In this document: positions 9,435 through 21,400 of the stretch, in pieces
How positions within the stretch are numbered: position 1 is the stretch's first letter
Layout of the letters: each line of letters starts with the position of its first letter
Origin: an uncultured Clostridia bacterium
GTDB taxonomy: Bacteria; Bacillota; Clostridia; Christensenellales; UBA1242
Direction: 5' to 3'
Length of the DNA stretch: 43,723 nucleotides
Assembly (NCBI GenBank): GCA_947625165.1
Contig: CANQNH010000003.1
Location: 1-43,723, forward strand
The notes under the pieces: generated by a model
Database searches by the model: none
What the model was told of the DNA's origin: nothing
Seen by the model: only the letters and a program-made list of their open reading frames with translations
Made by a program: the position numbers and the translations under genes

Positions 9435-11263
9435 ATTTCTCCGCGCAACATTTTTCCGCGTTCACGCAGACGCATATTGTGGTCAAGGATGATTTTTCGG
9501 ATGCGAATGGACTTTGGTGTCACTTCCAAATATTCATCATCGCCCAAAAATTCGATGCAATCCTCAAGGCTCATATTGCGTGGCGGCGTCAGACGAAGAG
9601 CCTCGTCACTTCCGCTTGCACGCATATTGGAAAGATGTTTCATTTTGCAGACATTGACAACAATATCTCCGCCCTTTGGGTTTGAGCCAACAACCATTCC
9701 GCCATAAACCGCAACGCCAGGGCCGATGAACAATTCGCCGCGCTCCTGCGCATTGAACAAGCCATAGACAATCGCTTTACCCTCTTCGTGCGCAATCAAA
9801 GAGCCATAGTCACGGCGATTTATCTCACCTTTGTATGGCATATAGTCATAGAAAATTGAATTGATGATGCCCTCGCCACGCGTGTCAGTCAGATATTCAC
9901 TCTTGAAGCCAAACAGCCCGCGAGAAGGAATTAAAAACTCCATTCTCATTCTGTTTCCGTGCGGTGTCATTCCTTGCAACTCGCCCTTTCGAACACCCAT
10001 TTTGTTCATAACAACACCCACGCAGTCCTCTGGAACATCCAAGAAAAGCCTGTCGATTGGCTCACATTTGATGCCATCAATCGTCTTGATCAGCACTTTT
10101 GGCTGGCTGACTTGAAACTCATAACCATCACGGCGCATATTCTCAATCAGAATTGAAAGGTGCATCTCGCCGCGCCCGCGCACTTTGAATTTTTCCGCCG
10201 TGTCGCCATCTTCCACCCTCAAAGACAAATCCTTGACAGCCTCTTTATACAGCCTGTCACGCAAATGCCTTGATGTCACAAACTTTCCCTCTCTGCCAGC
10301 AAACGGACTGTCGTTGACCATAAATGTCATCTCCACGCTTGGCTCTGCAATCTTGACAAACTCAATCGGCTCAACTGCACTGTCATCGCAAATTGTGTCA
10401 CCAATTGTCACATCCTCCAAACCAGCAACGCACACAATTTCACCAACTTTGGCACTGTCAACAGGAATGCGTTTCAGCCCCTCATAAACAAACAGACTGA
10501 CAATTTTTGAACGCACCTTTTTGCTTTCATCGTGGAAATTGCAAACCGTCACGCTTTGTCCAACCTTGATGACACCGCGCTCAACCTTTCCAACCGCAAG
10601 TTTGCCGACATAGTCATTATGCTCTGCGGCAGAAACAAGCATTTTCAGTGGTGCGTTTTCATCGCCCTGTGGTGCAGGAATATGTTTCAAAATGGTGTCA
10701 AAAAGCGGCTTCATATCAGTGCCCTGACTGTTCATATCCAAAGATGCAACACCCAGCCTTGCCGATGCAAAAACAAATGGCGAATTGAGTTGTTCTTCGT
10801 CAGCGTCAAGTTCCAAGAACAGTTCCAAAACCTCGTCAACAACCTCTTTCACGCGGGCATCAGAGCGGTCAATCTTGTTGACCACAACGACAACCTTAAG
10901 CCCAAGTGACAGCGCTTTTTCAAGCACAAATCGAGTTTGTGGCATTGGACCTTCAAACGCATCCACAACAAGCAAAACGCCATCAACCATTTTCAAAACG
11001 CGTTCAACTTCGCCACCAAAATCGGCGTGACCAGGGGTGTCAACAACATTGATTTTGACGCCATCATAAAAACAAGAGGTGTTTTTTGACAAAATTGTGA
11101 TGCCACGCTCTCTTTCAAGTGCGTTGCTGTCCATAACTCTGTCCTCAACAACCTGATTGTCACGAAAAACATTCCCTTGTTTCAAAAGTTCGTTCACAAG
11201 AGAGGTTTTACCGTGGTCAACGTGGGCAATTATTGCAACATTTCTGATATTTTTGTTTTCCAT
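9431..11263 (-). CDS. typA: Translational GTPase TypA/BipA
   Basis: NVAIIAHVDHGKTSLVNELL, RERGITI, DTPGHADFGGEVERVL, VVNKIDR; full-length EF-G-like GTPase of about 610 aa. Confidence 0.95.
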   Translation of the reverse strand: MENKNIRNVAIIAHVDHGKTSLVNELLKQGNVFRDNQVVEDRVMDSNALERERGITILSKNTSCFYDGVKINVVDTPGHADFGGEVERVLKMVDGVLLVVDAFEGPMPQTRFVLEKALSLGLKVVVVVNKIDRSDARVKEVVDEVLELFLELDADEEQLNSPFVFASARLGVASLDMNSQGTDMKPLFDTILKHIPAPQGDENAPLKMLVSAAEHNDYVGKLAVGKVERGVIKVGQSVTVCNFHDESKKVRSKIVSLFVYEGLKRIPVDSAKVGEIVCVAGLEDVTIGDTICDDSAVEPIEFVKIAEPSVEMTFMVNDSPFAGREGKFVTSRHLRDRLYKEAVKDLSLRVEDGDTAEKFKVRGRGEMHLSILIENMRRDGYEFQVSQPKVLIKTIDGIKCEPIDRLFLDVPEDCVGVVMNKMGVRKGELQGMTPHGNRMRMEFLIPSRGLFGFKSEYLTDTRGEGIINSIFYDYMPYKGEINRRDYGSLIAHEEGKAIVYGLFNAQERGELFIGPGVAVYGGMVVGSNPKGGDIVVNVCKMKHLSNMRASGSDEALRLTPPRNMSLEDCIEFLGDDEYLEVTPKSIRIRKIILDHNMRLRERGKMLRGEI

Positions 11264-11330
11264 AAGTCAAAGTGTCCTTTTTTGTTCTTTTGTAAGCAAC
11301 TTGTTTATTATAGCACTTTTACAGCAAAAA

Positions 11331-11350
11331 AACAAGGCTCAAAAGCCTTT
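11331..11350 (-). terminator. Intrinsic terminator
   Basis: Minus strand AAGGCT-TTTG-AGCCTT followed by GTTTTTTT, between the 12398 lipoprotein gene and typA. Confidence 0.65.
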
Positions 11351-11528
11351 TTGAAGAAAAAATTTGAAAAAAAACAATGTTTTTTTGCTCAACACAAGCA
11401 TTTTCAACATAATAAAAAGCATTCTTTTGAATTTTGGAAACCAAAAACAAACGGCAATTTTATGTGAAAGGCAATTTTGTGTTCAATGTCAGTTTTTATT
11501 TTTCAATGTCAAATTTTCAAGGCGAAAT

Positions 11529-12398
11529 TCATTTTGTCCTTATCTCAAACTTGCCAGCACACTTCTTTTTCATCACAAAATAGGCTGTCACCATTGTTGC
11601 AAGTGTCACAACAACCGCTGAGGCATACCAAACAGGCACATTTGGATGCGATGTGAAAAACACAATCTTGTTGTCAGTTTCAATCTGCGACTTGGTTTTG
11701 ACAAACACATTGTGATGAAAATTTTGGTCGTCATAGACAAGTTCCGATTTGAGCGATGTCTGATTTGTGGCATAGTCATAGATGAAAACGCTGTCATCAA
11801 AAATGCTATCAAACGAATTTGGAATTGAAAGAAATTTTGCCCACGAGGAAAGCGCAAGCAAATTGACTTGTTTCAAGTTTTCGGCACTCTCTGCACTGCT
11901 GATTGGAAAGGTTGTTTGGATTTGAGTTTTTCTTATGAAAAATCCACTCTCAACAGGTTTTTCGGTTTTTTGCTCTTCGCCCTCACCCTCTTCAGTGTCA
12001 CCGCCAAAAAATTTTTGTTGCGCCTCAAGATTGTTAAAAACGATTGAAAAGCCAATGCCGTCAACATCAGAAAAATATGCCACATTTCCAACCTTTGCCC
12101 CATCTGTCACCCTTTCTTTGTTTTGCTCGGCAAGCGCGTTGACATAGGTTGAAAGAAACAGTCGATAGGTCTTGATTTGTTCCTCATCAAGCCCTCTTTC
12201 TTCAAATTTTTCACTGTTCACGGGGAAGATGTAGGACACAGCAATCTTGCCCGAGCCGTCCGCTTGCCTGAGAATGCGAAAAGCGTCTTTTTCAAACACT
12301 TTTGACATGTCCGCACGGTTCTGAGTGCAGCCAGCCAAAGAGAAAACGCACAACGCACAAAAGAGGAATGAAAAAAGAGCATAAAAGGTTTTCTTCAT
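11529..12398 (-). CDS. Predicted lipoprotein with C-terminal TM segment
   Basis: Lipobox FSLAGC; C-terminal VPVWYASAVVVTLATMVTAYFV followed by basic residues; 43 bp downstream of the giant lipoprotein gene. Confidence 0.78.
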   Translation of the reverse strand: MKKTFYALFSFLFCALCVFSLAGCTQNRADMSKVFEKDAFRILRQADGSGKIAVSYIFPVNSEKFEERGLDEEQIKTYRLFLSTYVNALAEQNKERVTDGAKVGNVAYFSDVDGIGFSIVFNNLEAQQKFFGGDTEEGEGEEQKTEKPVESGFFIRKTQIQTTFPISSAESAENLKQVNLLALSSWAKFLSIPNSFDSIFDDSVFIYDYATNQTSLKSELVYDDQNFHHNVFVKTKSQIETDNKIVFFTSHPNVPVWYASAVVVTLATMVTAYFVMKKKCAGKFEIRTK

Positions 12399-12441
12399 AC
12401 CTTATTTATACTCTTTTTCAATCTGCATTATTCTTTGATTT

Positions 12442-15400
12442 TCAGCCAACAGATTTGGTTGTGGCATAGCCAGAGCCATCGTCCACAGTCATTGTGGATA
12501 TGCCACTGACTGTTGGCACTTTTGTGCTTTGGGTTTGCAAATCAAAGACACCTTTTTGAAGCACAACCACACCGCCAGCAAAACAGGTCATTGAGTTGGA
12601 TTTTGTTGCATTGACTGAGATTGTTGCATTATTCTCTGCCTTAATATTGCCACCTATATTTGAAATGGCAATTCCTGCAATTTGAATGCCGCTTGCACCC
12701 GTTGCAGAAAGCACCATTTTGAGCGAAGCCGTTTCGGCGGTCGAACAATCTTCAAGGGTTGCATAGTTTGTGTAAACAAGCCCAGCAAAGAAAATGTTTT
12801 GCGCTCTGCCACTGTCTTGAATTTCTGTTTGTGCGTTGAATTTGCAGTTTTTCAAAGTGCCACGATTGACTGACACAACACCGCTGTATGACATTGTCAG
12901 CACGGTGGAAGATGCAACATAGCCAACAAAGTTTGTGGAAAATTCATCAATTTCAACACCTTCAATCACACCGCTGTTGGAAATGGCAATGGCTGAAATC
13001 AGCGTTCTGTCCTGAATTGTGGCGCTGCTTTGGAAATTGGCTTTTATGTGCAAGTTTTGAATTTGCGCGCCCTGTCTGATTTCTCTGAAAAGTGCTGTTG
13101 CGTTTTTAAAGCTGAATTTTGTTTCGTTTCCATCAGAAATCGCCGTGTCTGTGTTTCTGACATCAAGAGTGCTGTCAAGTCTTTCCACCCCACTTGAAGT
13201 GAACGAAACTGTGTTTCCATTTCCAAGCAAAATTCCGTCAAAAGCGCCGTCAACATAGATGCCGCTGAAATCAAGTTGCAAGCCATCATCACCTTCCGGC
13301 TCAAGAGAGAAGTAATATCTCGTTTCCTCATCTTTATGCTGCAAGCCAGCGGTTGTGTATTCGTTCAAATCCTTGCTCATACGGTGCTTGATGTTTGCAA
13401 ACTGCTGTGCGGTTTTGATGACATATGGGTTTGCGCTCGTGCCTTGCCCTTCTGCAAAAAGGTTGAACTCAACGCTGTCAGTTGAGCCATTCCCGTCCGC
13501 ATCCGTTTCGTCAACATACGAAAGTTCGTCACTTTGGATGCTGGTTTGATTGAGTTTGATGCGAAGTTTCAATTTGACGGTTGCAACGATTGTCGGTTTG
13601 AAGGTGCTTTCTTTGATTGTGTAAGTTCGCACTTCCTGAGCATCACCGATGATGTAAGTTGCCTCAACAACAAATGTTGGTTTCTCAATCTTGCTTGCCG
13701 AAACTCTGAACAACTCACCTTCAATTTCAACAATGGCATTTTCGCCCTGATTTTCAACAACTTTGACAAGTGCGCTGCCATCAAAAGTCTTGGTTTTTTG
13801 CGCTCCGTCCTCGCCCATATCTTCTTGAATTTCTTTCTTGAAATCTGTGCGTTTCACAAAGTAGAACGCCCCGTCTTTGATGATTTTGATATGGTCTTTT
13901 TCAGCAACATCCTCAGCAACATTCAAAACTTCGCCGCTTTCCACAGTTTTCTCAGACGGAGTTTCAAGGTCGTCCTCATTTTCATAGAGCGGGCAAGTTG
14001 CATTTGCGGTGTAAACATATTTCATCTGCTGTGCTGTGACAACCGAGTTGAACGAATTGAAAGGATAGTCCCACGAGAACTCTTGCTCCTCGTCGTCCCA
14101 AGCAATTTTGACATTTTCAACACTCGTGCGATGCAACATAAACGCCTCACTTCTGTTGCTGTTCAATTTCCCTTCACAGCGAACTTCAAACCAAACTTTT
14201 GATGTGTCCTCGCTGGTGATGATGACATAGTCCTCAACATAGCCGTCCGGCCAGGAAACGCTTTCCGTGTTGACGCTGTCTTTCATAATGTAGAGTTTGT
14301 TTTTCGAACTTGTGAAAACAATTTCGCGCTCGGCTGAGCCGTTGAGTGCGTTCAAATCTTCAAAATGAGCCACAATTTCATTTTGCTGACTGTCTGGGCG
14401 TGTGAAATAATTCTCAAATGAGATGTATTCGTTGCCCGACATGGTCAAAACTTCAAAATCTGTGCCCAAAATGCCAGTCAGTTTTGTGAACTGCCCAGAC
14501 CTTGCAACAGAATTGATGAGTTGCCTGTCTGGATTTCCAGAACCAATCACAACATAAACTTGCAAAGTGCTTATTCCTTCAGGGATTGTTCTTTCGCCCG
14601 GAGTTTCCGCGAATGTGATTGTGAAAGTTCCATCAGCATAGGTGATTGTCTTTGTTCCAACATATTCTCTTCCATTCTCGTCAGCCACAACAAAGCGGAA
14701 ATAGTTTTCCAGATTGTTCTCTGTCAGCGTGTCGCCGGCAACAGAGGTGACGGCTGGGGTGTAAGTCCACGACAACAGTCCGTTTTCATTGACACTCAAA
14801 CTGCCCTCATCAATAGGCTTGATGCGTTTAAGTCCAGAAAGAACAGCCCCCTCGCTCATTAAACTTTCAAAATTGGAGTTGGCATATTTTGTGTGTCCGC
14901 CTGCAAATCCGCCCTCAACAAGCGGAACCTCATTTGAGCCAGAAAGCAGTGCCACTGCCTGAACGGTGACCTTATAAAGCACATCTTCGCGGTCAAGTTC
15001 AGGTTTTTCTTTGACGTTCAGAAAGTCAAACACAATCTTTCCGTCTTTTTCAAGCGCGGTGTAGAAAGTTTCAATGTCGTCTTCCGTTCCAACTCTTGTT
15101 TCAACATTTTCAACTTCGTTTGTGGTGTATCTCTCCACGCGGATTTTGTAAACATCTTGTGCACTTTCAGGGATTTTCAACGATGAGCCATCAATCTCAC
15201 GCCCCACAACAGTGTCAAAATTCAGAAGCCCGCCCACAATCTGCATTGTTTCTTGGACAACTTTGTCAAGCATCACGGCTGGAAGCGCACCAACATTGCT
15301 CTTCACAACAACGCCTTCCGTGCGTGCCTCACCTGTGGCAACGTCCACACATTCAAGGTCTTTGATGTAGTATGCACTTGAAGAGCCGTTTGTTTTCTTT

Positions 15401-18400
15401 TTGAATGTTGCCGTTGAGCCAAGACTTTCGGCATAGAAATTTTTGGCATTAAACTCTGTGGCTTTAAACGCAGCCTCAGGGGTTTCTGGGTCAAGCCCCG
15501 GAACGATGCCTGTTTCATATTCAAATCCGAAATATTTTTCCTCGTCACACACTTGAAGATAGGTCAAACCGATGGTGGAAACATCGTTATAGAGGTTGTA
15601 AACATATTTGTCGGTGTCGGAATAGCTGTTTGCAAGATATGTCCTGTTCTGCTCGTCGCCCTTGATGAACAGATGCCCAAGCTTGTTTTGAAGTTGTGGA
15701 GCATACAGCTTGAACACATTTTGAATTTGCAGCATATCGCTGTCAACATAGATGGTGTTCCCTGTGACACCGCCAATCAAAAGGAAGCGTATGTATTCAT
15801 AAAGTCCAGCACCAGAAGCCTCTGTGCCATCCATTCCGCTCAAAGAGAAAGTTGGATTTGTCAAGTCGCCAGAAACACGCGTTGACTCCTCAGTTGCACG
15901 ATTTTGTTTGTAAATCACATAGGTGTCACGATTTTGTTGTGTCTGCCAATAGAATTGCCCATCTCTGATGCCAAATTGTGTCAGTTCCAAGAACGTCATT
16001 GCAAACATTTCTGATTTGCTGGACAGGGAATAGTCCGTGCCAATCGCACAAATCTGGAATTGTTTTGGCTCAACTTTGTCAATTTCACTTTCAAATCTGC
16101 CAAGCAGCGAGTCTCCACTGTTATAGTTGATGTAAAATTCAAGTGTGTCGCCATTGTCTGTGACTGTCGCGGTTGTTGAAAGTGCTGTGTTTGACAAACA
16201 TTGAAGCCTCCACCCGCCTGACTGAACAAGTGTGTAATACGATTCGCCAACTTTGAGATAATAGCCGGTTGCATCAATTTGTGTGTAAGCAGAAGAGGAT
16301 GAAGAGTATGTCCAAACCTTACTCTTTTTGACAGTCACTTTGAGGGCTTTGGTATAGTCCTGAGATTTCTCTTGGTCAACCGTGATTGTCACATCAGGCT
16401 CGCCATTGATGTATATTTCATTCTTACCCAAACTGTTCTCATATTCATACATATAAGAATTAAGTGAGAATGCATTGCCAAGCAAGCAATATTCCATCTT
16501 ATATTTTCCTGCCTGCAAAGTGTTGAGATAGTCATCCACAAACAGAGCCGGCCCGCCAAGTCCTGCAGATGCGCGTTCAATTCTTTCATAGAAGTTTGCA
16601 AGGGTTGCCTTGCTTGATCCAAGCGTTGTTGCTTCAACAAGGGCATCAATTCGATCTTTGAGATTGCCAGATGCGTTGCGGGAATAGAAATCAATAAGAT
16701 TTGACACAAGTTCGACAATCGGCACATCATATGAGCGCGCATAACCCTGCACTCCGCCGCCTTCCGCAAGAGGAGTGAACCTCAGTCGCAGGAAGAGCAT
16801 ATTTTCTTCAAGCAAATCTTTGAGTGTGAAGGTGAAAGGCTCTTCAAAAATTGTATCCTCGCTGGCAAGCTCTTCCGCAATCATGGACAAACTTCTTGCC
16901 TCGCTTGGCTCTTCCGTCAAAAGTTTGAAGAATTTGCCATCTTTGTTCCAATCGATAAACAGTCTGCCATCATCGATCTGAATGACCGAGGTTTGAACTT
17001 TGTTTTTTCTGACTTTGATTGGCAAGCCACTGACATCACTATAGAATGTCAGTGCAGACGAAACGACCGACAGATTTGAAGTGTCCTCGCAAATTGCTTG
17101 CACTGCAACATAGATTGAAGTGTCATCGCAGAACATTTTTGAGGTGTCCACAGTTGTCGTTTTGGTCTTGATGTGTGCCCAAGCAACAGGCGACGAGCCG
17201 CCGATGGATGCAACGAAATAGACATAATATTGTTCAGCGTCAACGCCCTCCCAAGTCAAATTTCCACCTCTTATCATCAACGATGTGACATTCGCATAGC
17301 GGAAGAATTTGAAAGGTTTGCCCGATTTGTCAGTTTTGAGCCAATCCGAAACACAGAATTTTGTTTTCGTTCCAACTTTTGCAAATTCAAGTTCGAAATA
17401 GCCCGAACGACCTTCCAGCTTTTCATTGTTAAACACATCCACAAGGTTCACAGCAAAGGTTGTTTCAAAGTATGGGTTTGAAAGAGCCTGCTCTTTTGAA
17501 ACAAAAACGGTTTGCACAAAATCATCTTGTTTCACTTTCACATAGAAGCCCGATGTCAAGAAACCACCAACCATGTCTTCCTCATCGTCATCATTTCCAA
17601 ACAAAACATAGGTGTTCACAAAGTCTTCTTGAATGTCGCCATCACCCTTGTTTTTCGCATCTGTCCCAAGTTTGACAACTTCTTGGAATTGAATGTCTGA
17701 GATGTATGAAAATTCATATTTCGCCGCCTTGGATGCAAGATAGAGCGCTTCCGGCGTGCTTTGCTTGTATGCCCAGAAAGTCAGGCTCATATTTTCGGTC
17801 ATCTCAACACTCCAACCGCTGTCACTGAGCGCGGTGAGGATGTCAAGAAGCGAATATCGAAAATCCACGCCAACACCAGAGGTTGATGTGATGCCGCCGG
17901 TCAGTTCGATTGAAACAACTTCCTCTTTGTCCAAACTTTGTTTGTTTCTTCCAACATACAAGAAATTGTTTTCGTCAAGAGTGTCCAAAGTGAATGTTAT
18001 GCCATCTGGATGGTCTGGGTCGTGCTGAATTTGCAAGATGTCGTTGACTTTATAGAAGCCAAAATCGCCAAATGAGGAATATGGCATCGAATCAAGCAAG
18101 AAGTTTGCACCAGAGGCAGCTCCCTCGCCAATGATGACCACTTCAACATAAAATGCCTGCGCGGACTCTTCTTTAAGATCAATTTCCAAAAGCACCGTTG
18201 TGGAGTTGACAACTGTTGTGGTTTTCCAACTCTGAATTGGTCTTGTTTCCAAGCCGTCAACAATCACATAGCGATACATCAACTTTTGCCCTTCTTCAAG
18301 CCCTGCCAGATAAACCCTTCCCATCGAAACGGAAACATCTTCTTTGCGGATTGGATTTCCCACAATTGTTGCATTGAATGTGCAGGCATGAGAGTTGTTG

Positions 18401-21400
18401 AAATTTTCCCCGTCACCAACCGCAACAAGTTCGAAAAACACTTGGCAATCCTCTTCCAAATCCTCTCTTGAGAATTTGTTTTCGCCAATCAGGTTTTCAT
18501 AGGTCTCGCCAAAAATTTCATAGAGAGTTCTCTTCACCAAACCGCCAGAGTTGGTGTTGTCGGTTTGATATTCATAAACAAGGTCGCCCTTTTCTCCGTC
18601 AACAACTTTGTAGGTGCGCAAAATGTAGCCCTGCGCATTGTCAACGACTTTCCACACAAGGCGCATCTCGTCATCGCTGCGCTCAATTTTGATTGTGTCC
18701 GCATCCACGCTTTCAAGCCTCTTCATTGTGAAAAGAACTTCTTTTTCAACAGATGAAACATAATATTTTGTCTGAGTTGAAATCACTTCCGTTTCGTGCG
18801 TTGCCATAACTTTCAAGTTGAATTGTCCATTTTCCCAATTGTCTGGCGCATCAAACACAAAACGTCCTTCACCATTTGCTTTGACAACATAGATTTCCGC
18901 ACCATTCTTGACAAAATATGCCACTTTGCCATCGCGACCTCCGGTGATTTCAAAGCCGTTGACCGTGCGCGAAATGTTGGCATCACTGACACTTGCCAGC
19001 ACCTCAAACGGCTCACTTTCAACCATTCCCGATGCGTTCACTTGCGTTCCGCCAACTGATGCAAGAAAATATTTTGAATTTTGCGCGCTGTTGTTGACAA
19101 ACGCACTCAATTTGATTTGCCCGCCAGATGCAAGGTTTTCGTTGAACCACTCGCTTTGTGTCGTTCCAAGGTCATATTCAAACAGTCCCTCACTGCCGTC
19201 AACTTCCCCAGAGAATGTCACAAAGAATGCCTTTGAAGTTGTGATTGTTGGGGATGAGCTTTCGCCGCTGAAAATGTCCACTTTCAAAACAACGCCTTCG
19301 GCAAGTTCTTCCAAAAACTCCTCGGAATATGTGAACTGCACCACTTTGCCAAAGCCAATTTGGTCTGGCTTGAAGGTGACGCCGCTCAAATCGTGCGCGC
19401 GTTTAAGTGTGAGAACATATGCTGACGAAGGCAGCAGCGCGTGAGCATTGTCGCCCTCGCTGACAGCATAGATTTCAAATTTGAGGTCGTTTTCTGTGGT
19501 GAGATAGTTTGCGATTTCTGCGCTTGAAAGTGTGACATCATATGCCTCACCGGCATTGCTTGCTGTGACTTTGCGCAAATATTCTCTTCCTGTGGATGCA
19601 ACGCGATATATTTCAAAAGTTCCGTTTCCGCCATAGTTTCCTTTCAAAGACAATTTCACATCTGGATGTTGTGCATTGAGAGGGTCAGATTTTTCATAAA
19701 CATATTCCAACGCGGAAAGTTCTGGCATCGCAAGTTTTTGCGTGACTGCCGAAGCATTGTAAATATAATGGTTGCACTCGCCAGCGCCCTCATCCACAGT
19801 GTTGAGCAATTTTTGTGCATCGGCATAGAAAACATCGCCTGCCACAACAGAGTATGCCCCCAAATGCGCTGAAAGGCTGACAGTGATTTCGCCTGCCTGA
19901 AATTCTTGCAAATCTTGCAACAACTGCTGAGCATTTTCATCTTCGGCATCCGTCAAATTGACACTTGTTTTGGTGGTTTTGAAGGTTGCAATTCTTCCTG
20001 CCGTATCCTTGAAAATCAAAACATATTCAAGTGATGGCAGGTTTTTGCCAACGCCGTATTCTTTCCAAGACACAACATTTCCTTCAAATGTGATGGTGTC
20101 ATTTTCAGGTTTCACACCCTCATCATTCATCGCTTTTGCTGTCCAAGACGCCTTTTCGCTGTTGATATAATAGGTTGTGCAAAGCAGTTTGCCCGCCTCT
20201 TCTTGCTCTGGATGTTCCTTTTCCTCCACCTTTTGTCCAATGATGGTGAAGTCATATGGATTTTCCGTTCCTTCAATTTTCACTTTGCCCGAAGTTGAAT
20301 TTTCGCTCAAAACTCTGCTGCCATATTCCACCTTGACCGCTGTTGAAAAGTCAATTTCTGGTGCAACATAGGCAAGTTCCGCAAGGTCAGTCAATGTCAC
20401 TTTGTCAAGAGGTCTCAATTTGTAAATCTTCACAAGTGACGATGCGTTTGATGTCAAATATTGCGGATGCGAAACTTTGACATAGAAGGTGAAGAATTGC
20501 CCAACAGTTTTGTGCTCGCTTGTGAAGTTTGTGAAAGAGTTTGTGGAAACACTTTCAAGCAAAGTGTCCTCGCCACTTTCAGAACGAACATAGATTTCAT
20601 ATTGCACGTTTGCAAGTTGAGGCGCGCCCAAAGGTTCGCCACCAACTGCGGCGCTGTTCCAAGAAAGAGTGTAGTTCTGCCCCTCATAATCAAAAGTCGG
20701 AACAACCTCATCAAACTTTTTCACTTCCACAAAATCCTCTTCGTTTGCCGTCTTTGCAAACAAGGAAGAAATTTGCACAAAGGTTGAGCCTTCGCTGTCG
20801 CGTTCAGTGTTTTGATAAGCAAACACTCTGAATTTGATGGAGTTTGCTTGCGCAAAGACAGAACTCAAATCCTCCACTTCGTTCAGTTTGTCAATGAAAC
20901 TTTGAATGTTGATTGAAATTTTGTTTCCTTCCAAAAGTTCCTCAACATAATCCACCTTCACACCAAACTCACCCGAATGCCGATCAACCGTCACTTTCTC
21001 CGTTTCAAAACGAACGGTGAATTTGTTTGTGTCACCATTAACGCCCGTGCAGTCAATGTCAACAACATAATATGCCGTTGCAGTTGCTTGGTCGTGCTCA
21101 AAAACAAGTTTCCCACTTTCAAATTGCAAATTGGTCGGGTTGGAAAGTCGCTGGAATGCGATGTTTGACTTTCCACTTTCCAAAAAGACATTCAGTTCGG
21201 TTTCGTCTTCACTTTCCGTCTTTTCAATTTCAAAATAGTTCCCCTCTTTCTTTGAGCCATTCAGCGTGATGTCCAACGAGAATTTGACAAAATTTCCCTC
21301 GTCATCAACAATCTTGATTGTGGCATCCTCAGTGCTGTTTGCAAGCAATTTGTCACCTTTGGAAACAACAATCTCGCTGACACCCTTTGTTTTTCTGATT

